Source: Castor canadensis (taxonomy: Eukaryota > Chordata > Mammalia > Rodentia > Castoridae). Taken from it: a DNA stretch of 64,000 bases. Both the position numbers and the translations under genes were made by a program. Of this stretch, positions 23,580 to 34,384 are shown piece after piece. The notes under the pieces are model-generated. The model saw nothing but the letters and a program-made list of their open reading frames with translations. It did no database searches and was not told where the DNA came from. Numbering within the stretch: the stretch's first letter is position 1; every line of letters begins with the position of its first letter. The stretch spans positions 91,829,583 to 91,893,582 of the forward strand of contig NC_133390.1 of the NCBI RefSeq assembly GCF_047511655.1, written 5' to 3'.

Positions 23580-24470
23580 CAAGTCCTGAGACTTTCTTCT
23601 AAGTACAAAATAGTTCTATTTTGGCCCCACTCAAATTGTTCCTACTGAGAAAACATTTTTTCTCCTTTGCCTCCCATAACACATCGTCAGTGTCAATACA
23701 CTAATCCCCACCCCCTGCCTGAGAAAGACACCATGAACCTACTTCACAAATATTTTTACTTGAAATACTCATGTTGTTCTTGAAGGTGAAACCTTCAGAA
23801 AGTAGCCACTGCCTACATCCTTTGTTCCATCATTTTTATACTCTCTTTAGTCTCCTGAATCTTCCCCTCACAATAAATCAGTCAATAATAGACACCAGAG
23901 AATTTTATGAAAGAGTCTGTCTCCTCTCCTGGGCAGAATATTTAAGGCATACATTATTGTTTGTTTTCAGGAAAACCAGTACAATTATGCAACATAAATT
24001 CTTTTAAAGCATCTGGGACTTCAGTTCAATTTAAAAATCCTGTGGGTTTTATTACTGGAATGAATGATTATAAAATATATGCATGCAAATGAAAAGATAA
24101 AAAAATTAAAGGGCATATGAAATTTAATATGTGCTACTTATAATTCTGTGCCAAATTGTTGCAAAAGACAGTGGCTATGCAATTCCATGTAAAAATGTGA
24201 TTTATAATATTTACAACTTGAGAATGTGGTTTTAATATTCTATTGTCATGGATATACATTATAAAACAGAGTAAAGGATTAGTTTCTGGTGTTAATACAA
24301 GGGGGAGAGGAGCAAGGGTTTACCCAAGACTCTCATTAATTTTACTGCCAAAATAAAGAGCCTTGTTTTGACTAAGGTGATTCACTCCAATAGTACACCA
24401 CAGTGAAACCTTATGAAAACGGAGATTCTCTATTTTGGAGTGTGTTTATTTTAAGAGCCCCTTTGGAACC
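23580..24470. other. Unique AT-rich sequence
   Basis: No confident repeat or gene. The 78-codon frame at 23771-24007 has no recognisable motif. Confidence 0.4.
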
Positions 24471-24474
24471 AATC

Positions 24475-24655
24475 TAATTCAGTCAATATTTATTAAGTGT
24501 CAAAAATGTGAAAACTAATATATTAGAGACTCTAAAGGCCAGAGGTGGAGGGAATTAAAACTGAAGCTTACAGTTCTACTCTTGAGGAGATAGAACCTAG
24601 AGAAAGACATAGTCAGGTATGACCAGAAAGAATGTGAGCCAGAATTGTGGAAGTT
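24475..24655 (-). mobile_element. L2 3' fragment, antisense
   Basis: 'tcagtcaatatttattaagt' followed by 'gaagcttacagttctactct' and 'gaggagatagaac' is the antisense end of an L2 (tail-proximal 'tattgagcac' motif, then the 'agctcacagtctagtg' region). Confidence 0.55.
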
Positions 24656-24664
24656 TTAGCAGTA

Positions 24665-24845
24665 GCCACACAAAAGGCTCCAACCTCCAGACTACTCTCC
24701 CCAACTCCATCTTCCATATTGCTGCCAAAATAAAAATCTAATTGTGTTGCTTTCCTCCATTAAGCTCTCTCTCCATTGCTTACGAAATATAGTCTATATT
24801 CCTTAGTATCAGGTCCTTCCACATTTGTCCAGAAGTATACTTTTA
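24665..24845 (+). mobile_element. L2 fragment, sense
   Basis: 'ttgctttcctccattaagct' followed by 'cattgcttacgaaatatagt', 'ctatattccttagtatc' and 'aggtccttccacatttgtcc' matches the sense 3' coding end of L2 (cttcccattgcct / gtccaaactcctta / aaggccct). It lies back to back with an antisense L2. Confidence 0.6.
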
Positions 24846-24849
24846 TATT

Positions 24850-26195
24850 CAAATACCTCTCTAAAGAAAATGAGTAAGGCAAAAATTAATACCACTAAAA
24901 AAACTAGGGATTCTAATAGACTTCCTTAAGTAACGTATGGACATCCACTGTTTCTGCAAGTCTTCTCTTGTTTTAATTTTTGCCCCCCAACCAGAACAAA
25001 CATCTAAAGAACAATGGAATTGTAAGAACCAGGAAGCAACTAGGGCATTTCCTTGCAGGGCAAGGAAACAACAGTGTTCTATTATGAAAGAAATAAACTG
25101 ATATTAGCAACTCCTTTTCCTACCCTGTGACACTCAGTTTGGGTGCCCCAGAGAAGACAGTGGACTCCTCAGAGTCCCAGGTCTCTGTGGGATCACCTTG
25201 AATATAGAAGGGATAGGAGATCTGGAGGAGAAAAATACTTGGAATTCATTAGGCTGAGGTAGCAGGATCTGGCACAATGGAGACAAGAGTTGAGAAGCCT
25301 CAGACCCGGAAGGCCTTTTTTTAGCAGGTGGGAAACTCACTGATGGTGGAGACTGGCCCCTGGTTCGTGCATCACTTCAGGTACCACAGTATGTCCATGA
25401 AGAAGACACCACAGCAGGTGGTGGAGTCCAGAAAAGTCATTTGGGAGCCAAACATTTGTGTGAACTCTCAGCATAGTCAGGAGACCAGCCTCAACACCAG
25501 CACCAAGGAGAAAGAACAGGCGTAATGACAGCAGGCAACACTTTTCCTTCAGTTCCTTCATTGTGCCTCAATGGCACCAAATAAACCCAAAGAAAAACTC
25601 ATCCGCAATTGAGTTTCCCCCCAGACAAATAGATGGGAACTCAGCCATTTGTATCTGATTCACAGGTACAAAGGAATGCACACTATGTTCTGTTCTAAAA
25701 TAGACACTAGACATAGTTCAGGAGCTGTTTCTGGATACAAATGCTCAAACTGCTGTGTTCCCAGATTCCTGTAGACATCTTTCCATGCTATCATATGCAT
25801 GGGTCTATAGACAATACTCTCACATACTTTATGGGGGAAAAAATTCTCTATTTCTTCTTTATTTCTCTCTCTCTTAATGGTCCGCTAAAGGGATTTCTGA
25901 TTATAGACTAACTCCAGCCTGTGACCTTTTTTATTTGATCTTTGAGCTGTTTTAAATGATTAAAAAAGTAATATTTTGTGGCACATAAAAATTACATGAA
26001 ATTTAAATCCAATGCCCATTTCAAAAGTTTAATTGGAATATCCATGGTCATTTACCTATGTCTTACTGTGATTACTTCCACTACAAAGGCAGAGTTGGAG
26101 TTGTGACACAGAACCTATGGCCCACAAAGTCTAAAACATTTTGTATCTGACCCTTTACAGAGTTTGGTGATTCTTTATGCATTTAGAGAAAGGGC
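24850..26195. other. Unique sequence with an unassigned GC-richer patch at 25.13-25.56 kb
   Basis: The patch at 25.13-25.56 kb has short open frames on both strands (65-74 codons) and is less AT-rich than its flanks. Its codon patterns did not match any protein I recognise. It could be an old processed pseudogene or a decayed repeat; neither can be supported. Confidence 0.3.
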
Positions 26196-26209
26196 TGGTT
26201 TACAATACT

Positions 26210-26325
26210 AGAAGCATTAATTCTGTGGGTTTTTTGTTTTGTTTCAGAGAAATGGGGTTTGAACACAGTGCTTCCTGCTTGCTTGGCAGGTGCTCTACCA
26301 CTTGAGCTATGCCTCCAACCCTTGA
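26210..26325 (-). repeat. ID-type SINE, antisense, with TSD
   Basis: The ID complement 'ggggtttgaacacagtgctt', 'gcttggcaggtgctctacca' and 'cttgagctatgcctccaacc' is preceded by a T-rich tail complement. An 11-bp perfect duplication 'tttacaatact' at 26199-26209 and 26326-26336 marks the insertion site. Confidence 0.9.
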
Positions 26326-26336
26326 TTTACAATACT

Positions 26337-27125
26337 TAGGAAGGAGTGTGTCACTTGTTTCTTTAGTAAACCAAGTATCCAACTGAGGGGCAGAAAGCCG
26401 ATTCAAGCAGACTTGCAGTCCCAGACTCAAGCCTCCCTCTCCATTTTGTGCTAAGTGAGGAGAGGGCAACAATACCCCAAATTTTCCTGGCTGGAGAGCT
26501 TCTATCCCCACATAAGGACTCGGAAATGAGGAAACAACAGAACAGAACGGGGGAGGGATATCCAAAGAAGCCAGAGACTAGACATTTCCCAGGCCTACTT
26601 GTTGTCCTGTTAACTGCACATGTAAATAAGAATGGAGCTCAGAAGGAAGCCAGCCTGGCTAAGAAAAGGAAAGGAAGCTACCAGCCCACTTCCCTCCTTA
26701 CCAGAATTGTGGAGATAAGGAAGGGGTACAGTTTCAGAAGGCAAAAATAGCACCTTGACTGAAAAACTAGGGAAGGTGACAACAGGGACAGCAGTCTCCT
26801 TGGCAGGTTTCAGAGCATGTTTTCCAAAACACGCTTGCAGAGTTGAGCAAATTCTATGTCCTGAGCCTGTTGATGTTCCTCAGTAATTAGATTCTATGAA
26901 AAGAGCAGCTACTTCAAATATTTAGGGAGGAAGGAAAAATGAAAATGATTTAGCAATTAAAAAGTATGCCTCAAGGAACTGTTTTTAAGTTTTTCCTCTT
27001 AACTAAAAATTTTAAAAACTGATATGCATCCACATCAATGTTACCATTTCATACTCTTCTCTTAACCATCTTTTTTGTTAAATTGAGTTAGGCAAGCTGC
27101 TGATTCAGAGCAGTACTTAACTGCT
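26337..27125. other. Unique sequence, nothing recognised
   Basis: Short frames on both strands (121 codons minus, 100 codons plus) overlap at 26.2-26.75 kb. The minus frame runs through the ID SINE, so it is not a gene. Confidence 0.4.
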
Positions 27126-27129
27126 TTTT

Positions 27130-27290
27130 GTATTCTTTTCTACAAACATTTATTAAACACTTATTATTTGCAAGGCACTGTACCAAGGATGTAAGTGAAA
27201 ACAAAGTGAATAATCCCAGTCCCAGAGAGATTTGCAATTCAGTAGGAGAAAGATAAACTATAATTAAAAATAACAAATACTTAATATTGA
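27130..27290 (-). mobile_element. L2 3' end, antisense
   Basis: 'aaacatttattaaacactta' followed by 'ttatttgcaaggcactgtac', 'caaggatgtaagtgaaaaca' and 'gagagatttgcaattcagta' is the antisense L2 3' end in order. Confidence 0.7.
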
Positions 27291-27439
27291 GTAGAAACTC
27301 TACAGGTACTGCACGTTGTGAGTGTAAATCTACTGAGATACTTGGGTGTGCAAAGTGGAAGATTGAGCTTGGATAAGTCAGAAAGGATGCCCCCTCAGCT
27401 GTCGGCGTGCTCTGCTGAAGAAAGTTTCGGAGCCAAATG

Positions 27440-27715
27440 CCCAAGTCAGCATTTTTCAAAACCTGGTTGGAGATGCACCCCCATCAAAACAACCAGGGAT
27501 ACTGGCTAAAAGGCACAGCAGCCTGTCCTCCATCCTGTTAATCAGAATCTCTGAGACAAGAATGCACTTTCACCAGCTCACCCAGGTCATTCCTGTGAGA
27601 CAGAGCTGGGCCCAAATCAGTTAACCAGAGTACATGGAGATGGGTCTCAGGCATCAGTAGTTTGTGCAGGTGGTCCCAACAGGCTTCCAAGCTTGAGAAG
27701 CAGTGTTCTAATATT
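27440..27715. mobile_element. MER5-type hAT DNA transposon remnant
   Basis: The left end 'gcatttttcaaaacctggtt', an internal 'taatcagaatctctgagaca', then 'tctcaggcatcagtagtttg' and the right end 'tgagaagcagtgttctaa' resemble the MER5A/Charlie family, with inverted ends. The middle is longer than in the short MER5A form, so it may be a MER5A1-like relative. Confidence 0.6.
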
Positions 27716-27944
27716 TTTTCCCCAACACTACACAAAGAACAGTAGGCTTGATTTCAAGAAAAAAAAATGCATTTTCCTTTCCATTTATCTAAGTAAACTT
27801 TCATTTTATTCTGGAGTGGCCCATGTTTTTCTTTTGTCCAATACCCCCTCCAACACCTTGAACTTTACTGTAATCCAGACTTGACTCGTTCACATGCTAG
27901 TCACTACAAGTGTGTATGTGGACATGTATGAGTGTGTGTGTGTG

Positions 27945-28300
27945 CATACATGTACCAGGCACCATGTGAAGAGATGGAGGAGACGAGATGAAAAATACAC
28001 CCCAACAAGGTCTACAGATAAGCAGCAATGTGAGAAGTGCTAACATTTTGTGTGCCCAAATAGCTCTGGGGACACAGTACCCAACCAGGCATTGGGGGTG
28101 GTGATGATAGATTAGGAGGAAAGCTCATTGCAAAGGCCTCACAAGGAAGCTACTTAGGCGGGGGACTGAGGGCCAAATAGAATTAAGCCTCATGGAGAAG
28201 GAACTGTCAGGTAAGGGGACACCAACAGCAAAGAAAATGCACTTCTGAGTTGTTAGCAATATCTAGAATTCAATGCTGCTGTGAAGTACTCCTGGCCTGG
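27945..28300 (-). mobile_element. L2 fragment, antisense
   Basis: 'gtaccaggcaccatgtgaag', then 'ggtctacagataagcagcaa', 'atgtgagaagtgctaaca' and the Gly-rich purine stretches follow the antisense L2 body. The call is by order of landmarks only. Confidence 0.5.
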
Positions 28301-28361
28301 AGGGTCACACAGGCACGCTAGGAGCCACTTCAGGGCCAAAAAAAGCCATGACTCTGGCCTA

Positions 28362-28498
28362 GATATTCTCAGTTCCGGCACCAGATTAGAATCCCTTAGG
28401 ATATTTTAAATAATAATAAAGTCCAGACCTCACCCCTAGAGATTCCAATTGAGTGAAATTCAGGCACCTCTATTTTTTAACAAGTTCCCTTGTGACTC
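28362..28498. mobile_element. MER5A DNA transposon remnant
   Basis: 'ccagattagaatcccttagg', 'atattttaaataataataaa', 'gtccagacctcacccctaga' and 'gattccaattgagtgaaatt' followed by 'caggcacctc' is the MER5A order: central 'cccaggcc-acaccc', 'aatcagaatctc', 'caggcat'. Confidence 0.7.
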
Positions 28499-28499
28499 C

Positions 28500-30135
28500 A
28501 CAAGCATTACTGAGAGCCACATCTGGAATCTTAGTAAATGGACATGGCCTTGGCCAGTTGCTCCATGGAGCCTGCTGGTTGGCTGCAGTTGCAGGCTGGT
28601 GAGTCTGTGCCTTCCTCCCCGGGTGGGAAGTCACTGTATTGCTTTCAGAGGAAGGAAGCCCAGGCAACAGAGTTCCCACGCCCATCTGCTCACCTCTCAA
28701 GGAAGGTTGAGTGATGTCTGACCACTCCCAGGTGCTCAAGCTGCTACTCTAGCATTCCTGAATTCCTGTGGGCATCTCTACAGGCACAAGCTCACCCTCA
28801 TTCCTGGTAGGTGATGGAATGAACATGTCACAAACCCACCCCCATGAATTCTATCATAGAACATTTAGAATTTCTCTATTACATGTAGTGAAATGAAGCA
28901 GGAGCTTCATGGAGATAATGAAACAGAGGTAAAAAGAAACAAAATTAGTGACCCTACACAGCAGGGGTGCTGGGCAGCTGGCTAAGTGCATACAACGGCT
29001 AAGAGAATCCCCAGCCCCTGAAGCCATACAGCATGTAATGCAAATCTGGGTTGGAGCAGAATAAATTGCTACACATCATAAATCTTCTAGGTCATCTACA
29101 AAGAGTTGAAACTGGTAATGCTAAACCTGTGAATGTCAAGGATATGTTCATATATCAAAATGAACATTTGTACAGACAACATGAGTCTGGGCAAGAGAAA
29201 TGTGCAGTTGCATTTACGTGTGAAGCTGGTAGATATTGCATCTTTGAAACAATATCTCAACAACCCCCCAATATTACAAATCTATAATAAACAGATTTTT
29301 CTGAATCAGACTCAGAACATATGACTGGGGAAAGATTTTTTTTTCTGAGTTATAAATGCATTTATACAGAAGGGAAGCCTTGGGCTCTAGCAGGACAAGA
29401 AGCATTGCAGACAGGGGTGCTAAGCCTGGATCAGGAACGCCTTGGGGAAGCCTGAAAGCCTCTCATTGCCCTGCACACTGGCCAAGTAGCCATGGGCAGG
29501 GGGAGGGGGGGTGGGGGAGTGGGGAGAGTGCGGTAAGGAGGAGAAAGATCTCAGGGGGAATTTCAATGTGAATGTGACTGAATTATAAACCTGAACTTGC
29601 TGAGAAAATTCTGATTTGGATTGGGTTTACCTGGAAATGACTAAATTTGAAACTTCCTGTTGAGTAAGAAACTACATTTACTATAAGAAGATAAAGATCG
29701 CAGTTTCACACATCTGATTGTGATCAAAAAAGTCAAAGCTGTGTCTTGGCTTTTGTTTATTCTCTTCTCAAGTGGGCAGAGTCTATCCTTCCATTGAGGC
29801 CAGGCCAGGAACAGTGGCCACTTCCTAAAATCCCTCCTGCCCTCCAGAGTCACAGCTGGGAAGCCAAGCCATCAGCAGAGACAGATGTATGTATTCATTC
29901 CTTCATTCATTTCGACAACTATTTTCTTAGAGCTATACTCTTGGAAGTCTGAATCAGGGAGCCAATAGGAAGTTTGGGAAGTTAAGAAAAGCCACATAAC
30001 AGAAATCACAACTCATGATTAAACCACAAGGCCAATGATGAAGGAAGGAATAGTTTAGACAAGCCCAGGTTGAAGTTCAGGGATGAGAGGGACCAGCAGT
30101 GGAATAGCCAATAAAAGCTCGGATTCTCCACTATG
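28500..30135. other. Unique sequence with a G-rich patch
   Basis: No confident repeat or gene. A G-rich stretch at about 29500-29530 has runs of 3-7 G and could form a G-quadruplex. The short frames on both strands have no recognised motifs. Confidence 0.4.
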
Positions 30136-30164
30136 TTAAAAAAAAAAAAAACCTTAAAATTGGG

Positions 30165-30363
30165 TGCCATAATCATAGCGACTCAGGAGGCAGAGATCAG
30201 AGGATCACCTTTCAAAGCCAGCCTGGACAAATAATTTATGAGATCCTATCTCAAAAATACCCAATATAAAAACAAGGGTTAATGGAGTGGCTCAAATGGT
30301 AGAACACCTACCTAGCAAGCATGAAGTCCTGAGTTAAAAACCCCAGTACCACCAAAAAAGAAA
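30165..30363 (+). repeat. Composite SINE: 5'-truncated B1 + ID, sense
   Basis: The B1 part lacks its first ~20 bases and shows 'gactcaggaggcagagatca' and 'gagatcctatctcaaaaata'. The ID part shows 'aatggagtggctcaaatggt', 'agaacacctacctagcaagc' and 'cctgagttaaaaaccccagt', then an A-rich tail. Confidence 0.85.
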
Positions 30364-30646
30364 AAAGAGCTACTGTAATGAAAAAAAATTTTCTGTAATT
30401 AGAATACTCAAGATTACCATTGGTTCAGGAAAATGAGCATACATATCCACTCTTGTACCAGGAGTAGCATGAAACTTGACCACCTTTTCTGGAAGGCAGT
30501 TGGATACAATATTCCAAAATGTCTTAAAATGTGCATAGCTTTTGTATGGTTTAGATATGATTTGTCCCCCAGAGCTTCATGTGCTGTAAGAATGGTCCAG
30601 CACAAGAATGGTTCCCAATGTAACAGTATTAAAATGTGGTGGGGCC

Positions 30647-31420
30647 CACTACTGACGAATGGGTCAAGAAAATGTGGTATCTATACACAATGGAATTTTA
30701 TGCGGCCATGAACAAGAACAAAATGTTATCATTTGCTGGTAAATGGATGGAATTGGAGACCATCATTCTGAGTGAAGTTAGCCTGGCCCAAAAGACCAAA
30801 AATCATATGTTCCCCCTCATATGTGGACATCAGATCAAGGGCAAACACAATAAGGGGATTGGACTTAGAGCACATGATAAAAGCGAGAGCACACAAGAGA
30901 GGGGTGAGGATAGGTAAGACACCTAAAAAACTAGCTAGCATTTGTTGCCCTTAATGCAGAGAAACTAAAGCAGATACATTAAAAGCAACTGAGGCCAATA
31001 GGAAAAGGGGAACAGGTACTAGAGAAAAGGTTAGCTCAAAAAGAATTAACCTAGAAGGTAACACCCACGCACAGGAAATCAATGTGAGTCAATGCCCTGT
31101 ATAGCTATCTTTATCTCAACCAGCAAAAACCATTGTTCCTTCCTATTATTGCTTATACTCTCTCTACAACAAAATTAGAAATAAGGGCAAAATAGTTTCT
31201 GCTGGGTATTGAGGGGGTAGGGGGGAGAGGGAGGGGTGGAGTGGGTGGTAAGGGAGGGGGTGGGGGCAGGGGGGAGAAATGACCCAAGCCTTGTATGCAC
31301 GTATGTATAACAAAACAATAAAAAAAAAGAGTGAAGTGATTAAAACATTTAGGAGCTGAGCACATACAAATAATAAAACAATTAAAAAATAAATAAACAG
31401 GTAATAAATTACTTAAAAAA
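30647..31420 (+). mobile_element. 5'-truncated L1 with TSD and 3' transduced tail
   Basis: A younger L1 copy holding only the last ~90 codons of ORF2 and the 3' UTR. The open frame to 30917 contains 'TTDEWVKKMWYLYTMEFYAA', then 'WMELETIILSEVSLAQKTKN', with no internal stop. The 3' UTR has a G-rich polypurine tract (about 31200-31275), as in many mammalian L1s, and ends 'acaataaaaaaaaaga' near 31330. About 90 bp of non-L1 sequence follows to a second A-run at 31415-31424. A perfect 16-bp duplication 'aaaatgtggtggggcc' (30631-30646 and 31421-31436) brackets the whole. The pre-insertion site 'tatt/aaaatg' fits the TT/AAAA endonuclease preference. Confidence 0.9.
31200..31277 (+). repeat. G-rich polypurine tract in L1 3' UTR
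   Basis: Many runs of 3-6 G, for example 'gggggtaggggggagaggga', within the L1 3' UTR. Such tracts are a known L1 3' UTR feature and can form G-quadruplexes. Confidence 0.85.
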
Positions 31421-31884
31421 AAAATGTGGTGGGGCCTTCAAGAGGTGGGACCTAGTGGCAGGTGACTGGGTCAATACTACCCTGGTGAAGGCAGCGATGC
31501 TAGTTTCTGAGTGTGGGATAGGTCTCTGAGTGTGGGATTAGTTCCCTCAAGAGCCAGTTGTTAGAAAAGAGCAAATCTAGCCCCTCCCGCTCTCTTACTT
31601 CCTCTCTCACCATGTGATCTCTCTCACACATGCTCTCACCATGTGACCCCATCCACCTTATGATACAACCAGAAGGCCCTCACCAGACCAACTCGATGAG
31701 GCTGCCTGATCTTGAACTTTCCATCTTCAAAGCTGTGAACTAATTAAACCTCTGTAGAAAGTACCCAACTTCAGGGATTTTGTTACAGCGACACAAAAAG
31801 ACTAAGACACCTTTTTATCTGGAAATTCCAGTTTTAGGAATCTGATTAAGGCAAGTAATGAAAAAGATCAAATGTAGTGTAACA

Positions 31885-32125
31885 GTTAATAAATAGTTCT
31901 TGACATCAACAGAATCTAGGTTCAGATCTAGATTTTACCAATTAGCTGGATGAAACCTTGAAGAAGTTACTGCATGTGAACTTAAAGGCCTTGATATATG
32001 AAATGGGGAGAATAGTAGTGCCCATCTCACAAGGCATGTCATTAGATAAAATGCGTTTAAACACAGAAATGCTGACACTAGGCCCAGCAGAGTAAGAGAG
32101 TTTGATAAATATCACAGCTGTTCTT
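31885..32125 (+). repeat. MIR SINE, sense, inside L1M
   Basis: 'caacagaatctaggttcaga', then 'attagctggatgaaaccttg', 'atatgaaatggggagaatag', 'tagtgcccatctcacaaggc' and 'aacacagaaatgctgaca' give the MIR order. It separates two pieces of the surrounding L1M. Confidence 0.75.
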
Positions 32126-32549
32126 GACACATACCATTTTCAATACATTACGATGCTAGCAAAATATGCTTAAAAACAAAAAGCTAAAATGTAACCAAAA
32201 TATCCAATAAATGATATATTAAATTATGACATAGTCATATGATGACTATTAGTCTGTCCTTTAGAATGTTATGAAAATGTATTTCTTTTCATAAAAAGAT
32301 TCACAATGTATTGTTAAGTGAAAGGAGAGGTTTATAAACTCGCTTGCATATCATGATCCCGTTTTTGCTTATGGGTGCATATGTGGAAAAAAACACAATT
32401 ATAGGGACAGATACACTCTAAGATATTAAGATGCCTTCTCCGGGTGAGATTATGGATTTTTAAATCTCTATTATGTTGGAATTTTTGTTTTTTATATATA
32501 TTGCATTTGTAAGGTTAAAATTTTTTTTCATGGAATTGTCATTTTTAAA

Positions 32550-33000
32550 GTACAAATGCTCTTTGGGAAGTCAAGATAAATTTCATCAAGTGATTATTAC
32601 AAAAAACAAGACTGCCCCTTACTGAAATCGATTAATGTAAAAAAGGTGTAGGGAGAATAGAAAGTCACTATCAGAACACCCCTGGGGTAATCACTCCTTC
32701 ACTCCCATGGCAAGATCTACCACAGGATACTCAAATCCCTGGGTAAAAAGTGGAGAAGAGGGAGCATATTTGCACGCTTTCAAAGCATTTCTCCCAAGAC
32801 AGATATTAATAACCAATGGGAACACAGTGACTTTGCAGTGAACAAGCCTGGCACTCAGTATCTTAATGAAGCAATCAAGGTGATCACCAGCAGTGAGACA
32901 CATCAACATCACGAGCCCCTGATCTGATGCCTGACATAAGAAACACATATCACTTCTGTGGTGTTCTTGCCAATACTTACAATAGTACTGTTCCGATATT
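32550..33000. other. Unique sequence, nothing recognised
   Basis: No repeat family or gene. The 85-codon minus-strand frame has no recognised motif. Confidence 0.4.
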
Positions 33001-33090
33001 AATTTCTTAATTTTTATAAGAAATTAAGAAATTGTTATATGTTTCTTAATTGTTTATTAAGAAATTAAGAATTGTTATATGGTTCTTAAG
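33000..33090. repeat. Tandem pair of ~40-bp self-complementary AT-rich units
   Basis: Two tandem units, 33018-33057 and 33059-33090, share 'aagaaattaaga(a)attgtt' and 'atatg(t/g)ttcttaa'. Each holds 'ttaagaaatt'-type and 'ttcttaa'-type segments that are complementary, and an upstream 'aatttcttaa' (33001-33010) extends the pairing. Confidence 0.8.
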
Positions 33091-33815
33091 ATACTAACAT
33101 TAGAAGAAGCTGAGCAAAAAGAATATAGGAACTGTCTGTACTATGTTTGTAATTTTTGTTTAAGTCTAAAATTATTTCTAAATTAAAAGTAAAATTAAAA
33201 GCAATACTGAACTTTGTACTAGGTACTTGCCCCAGACCTTGGCATTATTAGGGGAGGTCTCCAAAAGAACCCAGGCAGAAACATCACATCCCTTGATCTC
33301 CTTCTCATATTTGAATAGGAAATATTACTTTTATATCTTGTTAAGATTGTATTAAAGCAAACATAGGGGGAAGTAGCACCTTGGTTTTCACCACAAGCCT
33401 CACAGAATGTTATAAATGTTATCAAAATTCAACATTTCTCTTTGGGGAATTTTCCTACTCCAGTTAATTAGTTCAATTCTTAAATCTCAAGAATCTCTTT
33501 TTTCATGTCATATCTGTGAGTCAAAAATCAATTAAAGACCAAAGACTTTTGAGTTTGAAATATCACAAAAAGTATTTCTGTTATTGCCTATTTCTCTTGT
33601 TTGCCCTTTTGAAATCAGATGTTTGTTTGGTACTAACTAAATTGGAATCTGATACAAAGAAACATTGTCAACTTAGGGGGTAGGAAACCTCATGCCTCCT
33701 AAGGGAACACATATGCAATCTCTCATTCAAAGCTTCTTGGTAATTAAAACAAGTAGGAACTGCAATTTTCTAGTGTAAACACAACTAAATGCATTGGGTT
33801 TTGCTATGTGTGTAC
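33091..33815. other. Unique AT-rich sequence
   Basis: No repeat or gene was recognised. Confidence 0.4.
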
Positions 33816-33819
33816 TTCT

Positions 33820-33962
33820 ATCATCTCACTAGTGCTCACTTCAGCCCTCTGAGTAGGTCTTATACCATCTCCATTTCACAGTTGACAAAACTGAGGTTTC
33901 AAAAAATAGGTTAATTTTTCCAAGGTAACAAAATAGGTGACAGAATCATGTCCCAGGGGCCA
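33820..33962 (-). repeat. MIR SINE, antisense
   Basis: 'atctccatttcacagttgac' followed by 'aaaactgaggtttcaaaaaa' and 'tccaaggtaac' is the antisense MIR core. Confidence 0.7.
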
Positions 33963-34384
33963 TATATTCTATGATTTTTTTGTCTATTTTCAAACTTTTT
34001 GTGAATGTTCATTGAAGAATATCACTAATACTAGAAGTCTACCTAGAAACTTCTGGAAATCTGAAACTACAAGTTAAAGACAGAATGCCTGCTGCAAAGG
34101 ATCACTCTTTCTACCTTGTATAAAAAAACTGAGGGGAAAACATTCATATTACAATAGAAACTGCACCATGCAAATCAGTGCAAGCACAAACGGGAATTTG
34201 CTAATCTAGGATTTTTCCTTAGCTATACAACAATTCATCTTACATTTTAATATGCAAACTTTCAGTTGATTTAGGATGAAAGCTAGTTTTGCTGACCACT
34301 GTAATTCCATGTGTGGAGACTCTGACTTCAGAAAGAGCGCCACTCCTGTGAACCGCCCTGCATACATCTGCCAGATAAAGCTCC

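Larger units (their letters stand above)
30547..31809 (+). mobile_element. ERVL-MaLR LTR (MST/MLT1-like), sense, interrupted by L1
   Basis: It starts 'tggtttagatatgatttgtc' and resumes after the L1 insertion with 'ttcaagaggtgggacctagt', 'ctctcaccatgtgatctctc', 'atacaaccagaaggccctca' and 'gaactaattaaacctctgta', ending 'gacacaaaaagactaagaca'. TG...CA ends and the order match the MaLR LTR family. Without the inserted L1 the LTR is about 475 bp. It lies inside an L1M. Confidence 0.8.
30410..32545 (+). mobile_element. Ancient L1M ORF2/3' region, sense, split by later insertions
   Basis: The visible L1M pieces are about 30410-30546 ('ttttctggaaggcagttgga', 'cttaaaatgtgcatagcttt'), 31810-31880 ('ctggaaattccagttttagg') and 32130-32545 ('atccaataaatgatatatta', 'ttgttaagtgaaaggagagg'). 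They continue one another in the L1 ORF2 to 3' UTR order. The gaps hold a MaLR LTR (30547-31809, itself carrying a younger L1) and a MIR (about 31885-32125). The frame is long dead. Confidence 0.7.

Noticed and set aside
25134..25561. Possible processed pseudogene in a GC-richer patch with open frames on both strands
   Set aside because: I tried frames on both strands and recognised no parent protein, and there is no A-tail or TSD.
31153..31365. Minus-strand Pro-rich frame
   Set aside because: It is the complement of the G-rich L1 3' UTR tract.
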